This document shows positions 1 to 9,345 of a stretch of 31,391 bases of DNA, in pieces. The position numbers and the translations under genes were made by a program. The stretch lies in NCBI GenBank assembly GCA_008704415.1, contig VXIS01000441.1:1-31391 (forward strand), read 5' to 3'. Each line of letters opens with the position of its first letter. Position 1 is the first letter of the stretch. A model generated the notes under the pieces. The model did no database searches. It worked only from the letters and a program-made list of their open reading frames with translations, and was not told where the DNA came from. This DNA is from Sphaerosporella brunnea (taxonomy: Eukaryota > Ascomycota > Pezizomycetes > Pezizales > Pyronemataceae).

Positions 1-507
1 GGCTCTGTCTACCAGAGAGGCGTGGAATTGAACCCGTGACTTTGGGAAAATGACTTGCAAAATCCTAAACAATAGAATTTTAAGGGCTATTCTGTCGGGT
101 GGACACTAATGGTTCTTGTCGCTGAAGATAAAGGGGTTCTCTCGGCGGAAGCAATCCTACTTATAGTAGAACGCCGCTCCAGAGACTACCGTCTCCCTGA
201 GTAATTCTCAGCCTTTACTCCTTGCTGGCTTTCCGACAGTCTCTACGACTGCGGGCGTCAAGGCGCGCACAGAGATCGCCCCACCTACCTATGACTCACT
301 CTTTGATTCCAAATCATGAGTCATAGACATGGGTCGCACCCGGATACCCCGCTCCGTAAGCGTTGTATTCTCGTGTTGCAGGAAGATGCTCAGCCTTATT
401 GGCTCCATCTCCCGATCCTCTGCGTCGCATGCCTTACGCAACAACCACACTTACTATGGAGGTTCTAGGCCGAGTGATTCTTCCCTTTTTCGGCTCTACG
501 CCTTCCG
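1..507. other. Unassigned sequence left of element A
   Basis: I recognise no gene here. The open stretch at 329-583 lies in a different frame from the pol relic that starts near 508 and shows no motif, so I treat it as chance. The junction near 508 is where homology to the RNase H domain abruptly begins, so this stretch is either an unrelated insertion into element A or the flank exposed by a deletion. A short inverted repeat (ATGACTCA at 291-298, TGAGTCAT at 317-324) is visible; its half-site resembles an AP-1/Gcn4-type sequence, but nothing around it supports a regulatory role. Confidence 0.5.
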
Positions 508-2462
508 GTTGATCCTATTGCGTATTTTTGGCAAAAGCACTCGCCTGCGGAATGTAATGACGAAATCTACGATAATGAGTTGATGGCTATCATCTGGGCC
601 TTTGAAGAATGGCAACCGTAGCTGCAAGGTGTGGAAAATATGATCCAAGTCCTCACCAAGCTCAAAAACCTCCAATATTGCACCACTACAAAGCTTTTGA
701 ATCCACGTCAAACCCGATGGTCCCACTTGTCATCGCAACTTGACTTTAAGATTGTTCACGGGCCTGGAAAGTCGTTTGTCAAGCCCAACAAACTAACCAA
801 AGATCCAAATATTTGCTTAAGGAGGAGGATGCACGCACAACTGAAAAATTTTCTATTGCCATAAAGCGCTATCAAATTATCCACCTTCTTGCTGATGGAC
901 ACGCAAAACTACCACAAACAATTCCTTTTGACATTCCGCAGCCTCCAGCCGACAAAGCAGTAACATTTGTACGTCCTTTGCGTGAAGCCTACAATGCAGA
1001 CCCGTTTCCGTCTGACATACTTCACATGTTACAAGAAGGTATGCGTCACAGTCACCAGATCACGCTAGCAGAATGTGCTCAAAAAGGAGACCGCCTCACG
1101 TACAGAACGAGGCTTTACGTACCCGAAGATGAACCTCTACGGCTACGCCTGATGAAACAACCCCACAACACCAGCGTTGCCGGCCACCCAGGAAGATCCA
1201 AGACCATTGAATTGATTTGCTGCTCCTACTACTGGCCACGAATGCGACAAGATGTGGAGCGATATGTGCGGAACTGTGATACGTGTCAACAATGAGGGAC
1301 CGGTTGACAGGCACCCAATGGCATGCTACGGACTCTTCCAATCCTCGATCGCCCTTGGCAAGACATATTGATAGACCTCGTCACAGCACTCCCGTGGTCG
1401 GATGGTTTCAAAGCCATCGGTCTAGTAGTTGACTGCCTCACAAATGAACATCACCTAATTCCTTGTAGGATTAATATTCACACAGCAGGATTGGCTGACC
1501 TCTTTATTGAATAGGTACTCAGACTAACACTAACTCTGACCCTAAGGCTTACCTCTGACCATCGTTTCGGATCGGGTACCTCAATTTGCGTCTGAATTCT
1601 GGGAAAAACCCTGTGGGGGACTAGGCATCAAGCGTCGGCTTTCAACAGCATTCCAGGGTGAAACAGGTGGCCAAACTAAGCAAATCAACCCCATTATCGA
1701 GCATTACCTGCGAGCACATGTTAACTAGCGTCAGGTTTCCTGAGAGGAATGACTACCATTGGCCCAGTTTGTGATAAACAACCACGCATTGGAAGCTCAT
1801 TCGTGGTCACTATTCTTCTCCAGTAGAGGATTCCACTCAGGCTGTCAGTTTGACTTCTCCTCCACCGTCGCAAACAACGTTGATGACACAACAGCCTTGC
1901 CCACTGCAAGAACCCTGTCTGGAATACATTGGCATCTACCCACAGAGCTTTTGGGAACCCATATGATGTATGAGGACAATGCAGATGAACACCGCATACA
2001 GGCTCCAGACTGCCAGGTGGGCGACAAGGTTTGGCTTCACGCTCCTAACTGAAAGACTTGGCGACCAGCCAGCAAGTTGGATAATAAACGACATGGACCA
2101 TGCGAAATCGGAAAAAAAAGGTCTCGGCCTACGCATATCGCCTCCGACTCCATGACGATATGCACGTACACCCAATTTTTCATGTATCACAGTTGGAGCC
2201 CGCAGCCAACAATCCATATACTGGACAGCTACAGGACCCGCCTTCCCTAGTGGAGATTGACAGTGAAGAAGCATAGTTTGTCAACTAGATCCCCAAATCG
2301 CAACTACACAAACGGTGACTAAAGCTGCAATACCTGGTCAAGTGGACCGGCTATGATCAACCTAAATGGGAGCCACCCGAGCTGGTCAACCGTTTAGACA
2401 CTATCGATCAATGCCACAACCAGTACCCAGACGAACCAGGGCCCCTTCCAGAAGACAATTGA
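508..2462 (+). pseudogene. pol relic of element A: RNase H, integrase, chromodomain
   Basis: The RNase H part (508-780) reads [19 protein letters not shown] and later a TTKLLNPRQTRW-like motif, with an in-frame stop at 619-621. The integrase zinc finger lies in 813-1295: His-x-x-x-x-x-x-His-Pro-Gly near 1155-1190 and the CDTC pair near 1276-1290, followed by stop 1293-1295. The core resumes at 1323 (DLVTALPWSDG, first Asp). A frameshift separates it from the second catalytic region near 1550-1690, where the usual GQTER motif reads GQTK, so the catalytic Glu is Lys (AAG, 1678-1680). 1759-2052 is the integrase C-terminal region ending GDKVWLHAPN. The chromodomain (about 2250-2462) contains YLVKWTGYDQPKWEP and three in-frame stops. 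At least two frameshifts and many stops make this a dead copy. Confidence 0.85.
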
Positions 2463-2497
2463 TCTTCTTCGAAACACAACCATAAGGAGGGGTATAC

Positions 2498-3182
2498 TGT
2501 TGTGGTGCAGGGTTGAGTGAGGTGTGTAGGTGCTGTGGCTTGGCACTAGGGCACAGTCAGGGTTGTGTGTCACGTGATGGGTCGGCTATACTCAGGCATT
2601 TCAAAAGTATTGGAACACAATATTTCCCCGGCTTTGGACAGTGGTTGTCCGGTCCCCTCTCAGCTTGAACCTTGTCCTCCTCCCTTTTTTTTTCAGCTCC
2701 ACTATCTATGCACTATTGAGCGCACCATGATGTATCTAGCAGTGGACTGGATAGCACTTCAATAGCTGAGAAAGACGACTGTGACACAGGTGGATTGTAA
2801 GCTGTGGGGAATTCGGAGCAGGAGGCTGGAGCTCCACTCTACTTTAAGCGGCGGACACCCCTGCCTCCCAAAGCTGGGTAAATTGCGTGTCCCAATACTT
2901 TTGAAATCACCAAGTATTGAGGGGCTTTGTTTTACTTTTGTTTCCTTTCTTTCTGTTTTTCAATCACATTTGTAGTGCCATCTGAATACCTTCGTTGAAT
3001 TGCTCAAATCTTGTCTTGTGCTCGGAACCGCACGAGCCTCGAATCCTGTATTGAAATACGTGCTCAGCACGTCTCAACCAATGTATCCAATCCTCGACTC
3101 TGATCTTCATCACCAGCCGACCAACCTTACCTATACGAGTACCTTGGGTCTCGTCCGTCAACTCCTGACTCTCACTGTTACA
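2498..3182 (+). repeat. 3' LTR of element A, split by a MITE
   Basis: The LTR begins TGTTGTGG immediately after a purine-rich tract (AAGGAGGGGTATAC) and ends CTGTTACA, the same terminal style as the LTRs of element C (TGTCAC...TTACA). It holds CACGTGA near 2572, a TATA region at 2586-2590 and a T-rich pyrimidine tract after 2921. The MITE at 2589-2916 accounts for about half of its length; without it the LTR is about 357 bp. The next bases (3183 on) are satellite DNA, so the LTR end is also the element/satellite junction. The left LTR is not in the window. Confidence 0.8.
2589..2916. mobile_element. Tc1/mariner-like MITE
   Basis: Inverted ends of about 55-60 bp face each other: the left side contains TTTCAAAAGTATTGG near 2601-2615 and the right side CCAATACTTTTGAAA near 2891-2905. 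Similarity continues inward to GGCTTTGGACAG / CCAAAGCTGG and the TTGTCCG / CGGACA pair. Both ends are bounded by TA, the target of Tc1/mariner transposons, and the CAAAAGTATTGGGACAC-like end is typical of that superfamily. There is no transposase, so it is non-autonomous. The TA target coincides with the TATA box of the host LTR. Confidence 0.8.
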
Positions 3183-3466
3183 TGGTGGAGTGGTGAAACC
3201 ACAATATTTCACTAGTTCTCGGTGCATGAGGGTGATCCGCCACCTACCAGAAAGCTTTTGGTGGCTCACTAAGTGCAACAATGCAAATACTGAGTCAACT
3301 ATGCAAGTTTTGTTAGCATGCAGTTGACGATGGTAGCACAAGCAGTATCTTGTGACCAAACAGTGGAGGTACTACATCACAATTTTGCACTCGTGCTTAG
3401 TGGATGAGATGCATTCACCATGTCTCATGAATGCCTGCGTGGCTCACTGAGGTAAACATTGCAAAT
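3183..3466. repeat. Satellite DNA, two partial monomers
   Basis: This is the same repeat as the large array at 29262-31088. Diagnostic blocks are GGTGGAGT, CACAATATT, TGAGGGTGA, GGTGGCTCACT, GTCAACTATGCAAGTTTTG, GCATGCAGTTGACGAT and CTTGTGACCAAAC. The first monomer starts inside the unit directly at the end of the element A LTR, and the second (from about 3356) is cut off where the 9-bp array starts. This placement says element A probably inserted into a satellite monomer. Confidence 0.85.
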
Positions 3467-4168
3467 AATTATTAGAATCATCACAATTATTGTAATCATC
3501 AGAATAATTCAACCATTACAATCATCAAAAGTATCACAAACATTACAATCATCAAAATTACCACAATCATTGATTCCAATTATTATAATCATCACAATCA
3601 TTGTAATCATCAGAATAATTTAACCATTACAATCATCAAAAGTATCACAAACATTACAATCATCAAAATTACCACAATCATTGATTCCAATTATTATAAT
3701 CATCACAATTATCACAAGTATTACGATTCTTACAATCATCAGAATTATCACAATGATTGCAATCTTTAGAAAACTTGCAATCATTACAATCACTACAATT
3801 ATCACAATCATTTCAATCATCAAAATTACAACAATCCTTAATACCAACCATTACAATCATCACAATTGTCACAATTATTAGAATTACTACAATCATCACA
3901 ATAATCACAATCACTGCAATCATCAGGATAATTGCAATCATTACAATCCCTTCAATCTTCATGATCATTACAATCATTAGAATCACTACAATTGTTACAA
4001 TCATTATGATTACCACCATCATTGCAATCAACAGAATGATTGCAATCATTACAATCTTCAGAATGATAAGAATCCTTACAATCATGACAATGATCAAAAT
4101 TCTCACAAGCCTTGTAATCATCAGAATTACCACAATCATTACAATCAGTACAACCAATCGCATTATTA
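3467..4168 (+). repeat. 9-bp minisatellite array 1 (ATYASAATY)n
   Basis: About 700 bp built from a 9-bp unit with consensus ATYASAATY (for example ATCACAATC, ATTACAATC, ATCAGAATT). Because the unit is three codons and rarely makes a stop, it gives long Ile-rich open frames on both strands (3757-4182 plus, 3813-4250 minus) that I do not regard as genes. A nearly exact 111-bp higher-order duplication is present at 3491-3601 and 3602-3712. The array ends at the TA that borders the Tigger element and resumes in the same orientation at 16568. Confidence 0.92.
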
Positions 4169-4601
4169 TATTATCTCCCTGATAATGCGATTTTGCCAGC
4201 TCCAAAGTGTACTGACGCGACCGTTCAGTGGAAAGTGAAGCTGTGTTCACGGCAGTAGGAAAAAGCCTACTTGGGAAGAAATTTAGAGGTGGACCAGGCT
4301 CCCAAAAAATTCAGCGTTCAAGTGGCCTCCAGTGCAGGACAAAGCAGTGCCAGGCCATAACATCGATTGGTAGCACAATCAGAAGGATTTATGCAATCGG
4401 CCTGGTTTCGAAGAAGTGTTTTTTGAAGGATTTTATAAACAGCGGGCCAAAGGCGAAACAGTACAGCGATATAGGTTTGGCTGGAAGAGCACTCCCCTGT
4501 TTGCAAAAAAATATATCTGAACTACCTCATCATCGAGTTCAATGTTTCAATGTCCTGATTTGCACGTTTCAGTCCATTTCCTTGGGTTTTTTTGAAACAA
4601 G

Positions 4602-5442
4602 GCGCAAAAGCTTCCGGAGAAATATCTCCAAGATATTCTGTTGTTCTCCGGTTTCATTAGTCCAAATTGACAATTACGGCCTGGAGATATTCTTCAAACA
4701 GTTGTCCGCGACAAAGAGTGCCGCATTGTCAATATGGATCAGACACTGGCTCTGTTTGAACAGTTAGACAGACACACCTCAACCTGCTAAGGAGCAAACA
4801 CCGTACAGGCAAAAGCGATCAAAAGTGGATGGCACAAATGTGAAGCCAGCTTTGTGATATCAGCAAGTGGGGACGTGTCTATGCTAAAGATCATCATTGG
4901 ATTTTGTTGAGAGAGATTTATCCTGCACGAACAATTATCGGAGCTGTACAGCTTTTCAGACAAGGTTATGATACTTTTCAATGAAAATGATTGCTGCAAG
5001 AAACACGTCGTGCAGCGGTGCTGCGATAGACTTGTCGTGCCGTAACTTGAAGACGCTGGCGATACAGGTTTAACTTTAGCTATTCTTGATGTGACGGCCT
5101 TCCACAAATCACCCGGACTTTTGTCACAGTACTGCGCCTACTTCATTACACCAAGAATCGTACCATCCCGATGTTAAGGACTAGTTCAGCCCGCAAACGT
5201 TGTAATCAACAAATCTTTTGAAGCGATTCTGAGTTTCGAAACGTAAAGGGATTTGGAACAGCTCAACTACGGAACACCTCCTCCAGCCGTCAAGAACCCT
5301 ACAGCTTCTGCCATTAGGCAAAGGCCTCTTCTACTTATCAAAGCAGTTGCCGAGAATTGGGAGGCATTCAAAACACCAGCGCACAAGAAAATGATCGCTT
5401 CATGTTTTTGCAGGTATATTTGTCTTTCACATTGCACACCTG
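4602..5442 (+). pseudogene. Tigger-like DDE transposase relic, N-terminal and catalytic part
   Basis: Reading one frame from 4602 gives AQKLPEKYLQDILLF, then VNMDQT (first catalytic Asp, GAT 4737-4739), then GANTVQ, SFVISASGD, and near 5061-5095 LAILDV...FHKSP (second catalytic Asp; family form LxxWDxxxxHK). LVQPANVVINKSF follows near 5184-5222, where the family has QPLDVxINKPF, so the third Asp is Asn (AAC). AENWEAFKT near 5350 is the last recognisable part before element B interrupts at 5443. In-frame stops occur at, among others, the TAA in TSTC*GANTV near 4788 and a TGA near 4908. The N-terminal DNA-binding region (4245-4600) is too decayed to define. This is inferred from motifs; no alignment was run. 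Confidence 0.78.
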
Positions 5443-5697
5443 TGTCACGGTGTGACTTTGGACTACGGTTATTGAGCTTCGGCGTTGAGGCACTGCAATG
5501 TTGCTCTCCTGAGGTCATGTTTGGCTCCCACGTGGCGGGGTGTCTCACTGTCACGTGGGCCATATAAGGGCCTTCGCTTCCGCTTTGTTGCGTGTTTTCC
5601 TTTCTTCTTTACCCCCTTGTTCCTGATCCTCTCTGTTACCCCTCTTTACGTGAGTAGCCTGTGCCCCTCCAGGCTGTGCCCGACCCTCTGCGTTAAA
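5443..5697 (+). repeat. 5' LTR of element B
   Basis: Starts TGTCACGG and aligns by eye with 15377-15712 through blocks such as ATGTTTGGCTCCCA, CGCTTTGTTGC and TTTTCCTTTCTTCTTT. A CACGTGG motif near 5551 lies upstream of the TATAAGGG box near 5565. It is about 80 bp shorter than the 3' copy because of an indel after the pyrimidine tract. The right end is approximate. Confidence 0.75.
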
Positions 5698-5758
5698 TTA
5701 GGTTCAGTCCACCCAAGCCCAACCTAGTCGTCCTGTCACCTCGTACGCTAGCAGCACC

Positions 5759-6808
5759 ATGACCGCCTACGATACCCTTCGCATCCCTCTGGACCCCTGT
5801 GCGGCCATTGAAACCTCTGCCCGGTCACCCCCTGAAGGATTAACTCAGGAGGGGCCACACCAACAATTCGTTGACTTTGCCCATGTGGCTCAACAACTTT
5901 TGGCCTGCGAAGCCCCTTACAACTTGGAGGGGAAGGTCCATGCAACGCCTGCCAAGCTTCAGACCGGCCAGCGGGAACGTGATTGTCGCCGCCCAGGTTC
6001 GCAAGGACCCCAAAGGTGGCATTCAATTAGAACATTTGCCGAATGGCGCCACCTTTGACCTCAACACGCCTGAACAGCGGAGGATCCGGATCCTCCAGAT
6101 TCGCAACAAGCTTGACGCCCAGCAAACCCGTTACCCCACCGAATAGTCACGTCTCTGCTATGCCTTTAATCGCTTGACAGGAGCGTCTCAACCAATTCAG
6201 CTTCCATACCGACTAGAAGACTGGAGATAATACCTTGGACATTCTCAACCATCTGCTGAGAATCTTTCGTCAAGCCTACAATGATCTAAACTCCTCCCAT
6301 ACTGCCGCGCGCGGAATTGGCCTCCTCCGCCAACGAAACCTACCCTTCTGCACCTACCTTGCTAACTTCCACCACCTATTGGGAGACGTAAACTGGGAGG
6401 AAACCGCTTGGAAGTGCCAACTTTACAAAGGACTATCTGAGGAAGTGAAGAATGACCTTCTCCACCGCGCTGAGGCCAACGATACCCTCATGGCTTTGAT
6501 CAACCTCTGTAAGCACGTCAATAAGCATATTCGCGCCCGGGCAGAAGAGTGCAAGCCTCCTGCTTCTCACCTTCCCGTCACCACCATCAGCCATCAAAGC
6601 ATCCCTTGTTCCACAGCTTCAACTGCGTCCACTGCCCCTGCTACCACAGGCAATCACTTGCCCAATTCCAACGGCAGAAACTATGGCCGTGCCCCTAATG
6701 GATGTGTCGGCTGCTCAGCGAGAAGCTGAGCGCTAGATGATTCGAGAGGTGTGGATGGCAAAGGGGCAGTGCACCTACTGTGGATCAGACCAGCACTTCA
6801 AACTTAAC
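5759..6808 (+). pseudogene. gag relic of element B, cut by element C
   Basis: The first ATG after the LTR is at 5759 (MTAYDTLRIPLDP). The frame shifts near 5870-5950 into 5871-6146 (LPNGATFDLNTPEQ) and again into 6235-6729, which carries a retrotransposon Gag core (FCTYLANFHHLLGDVNWEE, KNDLLHRAEAN). After another shift comes the MDVSAAQREAER stretch with stop 6734-6736, and then the zinc knuckle CTYCGSDQHFKLN from 6770. The knuckle is C-x2-C-x4-H-x4-C. Element C begins precisely after its Asn codon (6806-6808), so the fourth Cys position is the first triplet of the C LTR (TGT). Gag normally binds the genomic RNA and assembles the particle; this copy has at least three frameshifts. Confidence 0.8.
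6804..6808. repeat. Target site duplication of element C, left copy (TTAAC)
   Basis: TTAAC directly precedes the first base of the C 5' LTR and is repeated exactly after its 3' LTR at 11604-11608. Five bases is the usual duplication length for Ty3/gypsy integrases. Confidence 0.93.
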
Positions 6809-7095
6809 TGTCACTGCGCCAGGTTAAGTAGTGGCTCGGCGCCAGAGTTAGGTGTCACGTGACACGGCGCACTGCGGTAAAGTGACGGGAAAGTATATAT
6901 AGCGAGGTGTCATTTGTTTTTGTTTTTTTTCTTCTCTTCTTCTTTACAGAACGTCTTGTATGTTAGCGAATCTAGCAACCTTGAACCACCTCTCCGAGTC
7001 TCGCCCTGCCTAGCACCCGCCTCCTATCCTTGCCTCGCCTGTCCTTGCCTCGAACGCTACGTACCTCGGATGTCCCCCGCGCCTGTCCTGTTACA
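6809..7095 (+). repeat. 5' LTR of element C
   Basis: Runs from TGTCACTGCGCC to CTGTTACA. It holds a perfect 14-bp palindrome GTGTCACGTGACAC (6852-6865), a TATATATAG box near 6895-6903, a T-rich tract (6911-6945) and a C-rich 3' part with a short tandem duplication around CCTTGCCTCG (7028-7053). Compared with the 3' LTR, the second CACGTG has been lost here (reads AAAGTG). Confidence 0.92.
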
Positions 7096-7148
7096 TTACG
7101 TTCTGTTAAACTATCTCCAACATACGTAGCTCCTGTCCCCGCCATACC

Positions 7149-8327
7149 ATGCCGATACACGAAACCATCTCCGAGGACCTCTGGGCACAGCTCCGGGCCG
7201 CCAGCGCCCTCACCGATCTCGAAAACATCGACCCTCTCGACTACATCCACAGGATCTGCACCGAAGTTCTCAGCACCCTCGATTACGTTTCGGAACCAGC
7301 ACCTGCACCGGTAGCAGCACTCGAACATGATGGCCTCACCTTGGCTGGAGAGACAGCTCGAGCCGACGCTGCTGAACAGGAACTTGGCCGCCAGTGAGAA
7401 ATCATCACCCGTCTCCTAAGCCAGCCAGCACCGGAGAATCATGCAGGTCGTGGCGACAAGCTCGCGGACGCGCCGATGTTCGATAGCACCCGCGACAACC
7501 TTCAATTGTTCATCGCCCAGCGTCGTCTCAAACTATTCGTAGACATCACACGTTTCCCGACCCCACAGCTCCGATTGTCCTACGCCATCAACCGAAGTGA
7601 AGAACGTGCCATGGAACAACTCCTCCCCTACATTGGTGATAACTGGCGTGATCGGCGGGCTCAACGATGTTGAAGACTTCGTCAGAGTCCTCCAGATGGA
7701 CTTTGGCGATCCGGACCGCGCCGCTACCCCTCGTCATAAGCTTCAAGCCCTTCGACAAGGCAACAAGGAATTTTCGGGATACTACGCAGAATTGTCCGGA
7801 CTGGTTTCCGAGTTGAATTGGGATCAACGCGTCACCATGGATGCACTCCGGCACGGACTCTTAATTGAAATCCTCGAGAAGCTCATCAGGCACTCCTAAC
7901 CCCACCAACCTCAACGACTTTGTCAACCTATTCCAACGCCTTGACTCCCAACTCCCCGCCGTTGAGAAACTCTGTAAAGTCCTATCTAGCACCTCGTCTT
8001 CGTCCTCCCGCAATGTCGGTCACCATCCAGTCACCACTCAGCAACAACTCCGCACGGCTCAAGGAACCTTCGCCCCTACTTCGGCCCCCCCAGCCTCAAC
8101 CTGAAGCCACACAGCACGCCCCCACACCGATGGATCTCTCCGCCAATCGCCGCAAGATCACCCCCCAGTAACAAGTTGCCAGGCTCACCAAAGAACGCTG
8201 CCTCTACTGCGGCGGTCACGGGCACAGGGCCGCTGCCTGTCCCAATAAGCCGGCCTACCTCCGAGCAGCAGCCGCCACCACGACTCCCACACCTGACGCT
8301 CTGCACAACCAGTCGGGAAACATCTAG
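7149..8327 (+). pseudogene. gag relic of element C
   Basis: Starts at ATG 7149 (MPIHETISEDLW). An in-frame stop at 7395-7397 is followed by 7398-7673 in the same frame. The frame then shifts near 7600-7660 into 7597-7899, which contains the Gag core (DVEDFVRVLQMDFGDPDRA, FSGYYAELSGLVSELNW, ALRHGLLIEI). It shifts again to 7865-8104 and then to the frame holding PTPMDLSANRR and a zinc knuckle CLYCGGHGHRAAAC at 8199-8240 (C-x2-C-x4-H-x4-C). A stop at 8169-8171 separates these two, and the last stop is at 8325-8327. Gag would form the particle and package RNA; this copy cannot without repair of three frameshifts and two stops. Confidence 0.85.
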
Positions 8328-8368
8328 ACCAGCCGCAGATTGATGGCTACCCTGCTGGTCACTGTCTT

Positions 8369-9345
8369 TTGTTGTCTTCGTCTAGCTTAGGATTGACAGC
8401 TCTTGGAGTTACGAACACAGTTGTGGAGGAAACAGTAATGGAAGGAAAGCAGCTTATTGTTTCTTGCACTCTGTCATTCAGCAATAAAACTGTTCGTACG
8501 CCTGCGCTGATCGATTGTGGCCCACCTGGCATATCCTTTGTAGACGAAAACTTCGGTCGACATCACCAACTCCCCTTACGCTCTTTAAAAGAACCCCGTG
8601 CCTTCTAAGCAATCGACGGACGTCCAATCTCATCCGGTAACATCACCCACATGTCCGTCGTCCAATGTACAATTCAGGATCTCCAAGAACGACTCCCCAT
8701 GTTTGTCACCAAACTGCGACATTACCCCATCGTACTCGGAATCCCCTGGCTCCAGCTCCACGACGTTGCGATCCAATTCAGCTCCCAAACTCTCACCTTC
8801 GGATCACAATACTGCCTGGCTCACTGCAACCCTGTACCAACAACCCTCTCAGCCCTTGGTGAAAAACCTTCAGAGGTCTGCGAGGAACCCCTCACCGCCG
8901 TACCAGCAAATCTCCACATTGCGTTACTAAAATCCTCATCATTCTGCCGATTGGCCAACAAAAAGCACCTGGCTGTTTACGCTGTATCCCTGTACGAAAT
9001 CAATAGAGCCCTCGAAAAGAAGTAGGCCGAGGACTATGATGACCTGCGGAAAATCCTCCCTACTGAATTCCACAGCTACCTCCCACTATTCAAGGAAGCG
9101 ATTGCGAACAGACTACCACCGCATCGACCATATGACCAGAAGATCCTGGTGAGAGAAGGCTTTGTCCCCCCATTTGGTCACCTGTACTCCCTCTCCCGAC
9201 AAGAACTGGAAGCGCTCAAAGCCTGGTTGAAGAAAATTTGGAAAAGGGGTTTATTCGCCGTTCCTCCTCGCCAGCCGCATCACCCATCCTATTTGTCAAG
9301 AAAGCAGATGGGTTCCTACGATTGTGTGTCGACTATTGAGGCTTG
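8369..9345 (+). pseudogene. Element C protease and RT N-terminal region
   Basis: The retropepsin-like motif is ALIDCGPPGISFVDENF (near 8504-8554), with Cys where most families have Ser or Thr in D-S/T-G. Stops are at 8606-8608 and 9023-9025, but the frame is otherwise continuous. HYPIVLGIPWLQLHD near 8720-8765 is the conserved hydrophobic segment after the protease flap (G-x-P-W). The RT begins with [16 protein letters not shown] near 9184-9231 (family form LSxxELxALKxxLxExLxKGFI). A frameshift around 9230-9250 moves the reading into the frame of the RT palm; after it, this frame gives nonsense to a stop at 9344-9346. Confidence 0.82.

Larger units (their letters stand above)
508..3182 (+). 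mobile_element. Ty3/gypsy chromovirus A, 5'-truncated
   Basis: This is the 3' part of an LTR retrotransposon. The order of parts is RNase H C-terminal half, linker, integrase zinc finger, integrase core, GPY/F-like tail, chromodomain, polypurine tract (about 2484-2494) and 3' LTR. Gag, protease and the RT palm are absent; homology begins abruptly near 508. The chromodomain after the integrase places it among chromoviruses. Domain order and wording of the integrase C-terminal region closely parallel element B in this window, so A and B are probably sister families. The element is inactive: stops interrupt every domain. Confidence 0.88.

Noticed and set aside
1..45. Possible minus-strand tRNA 3' end (GGGTTCAATTCC-like)
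   Set aside because: The T-stem bases do not pair and no acceptor, anticodon or D arm can be built.
3757..4182. Ile/Thr/Arg-rich open frames in the 9-bp arrays (also 22417-22794, 24098-24595, 24570-24863 and others)
   Set aside because: They are translations of a 9-bp repeat whose unit has no stop in most frames, open on both strands at once, with no start context or non-repeat sequence.
7096..7140. tRNA primer binding site after the C 5' LTR
   Set aside because: No stretch complementary to a tRNA 3' end is recognisable; a self-priming mechanism could not be shown either.
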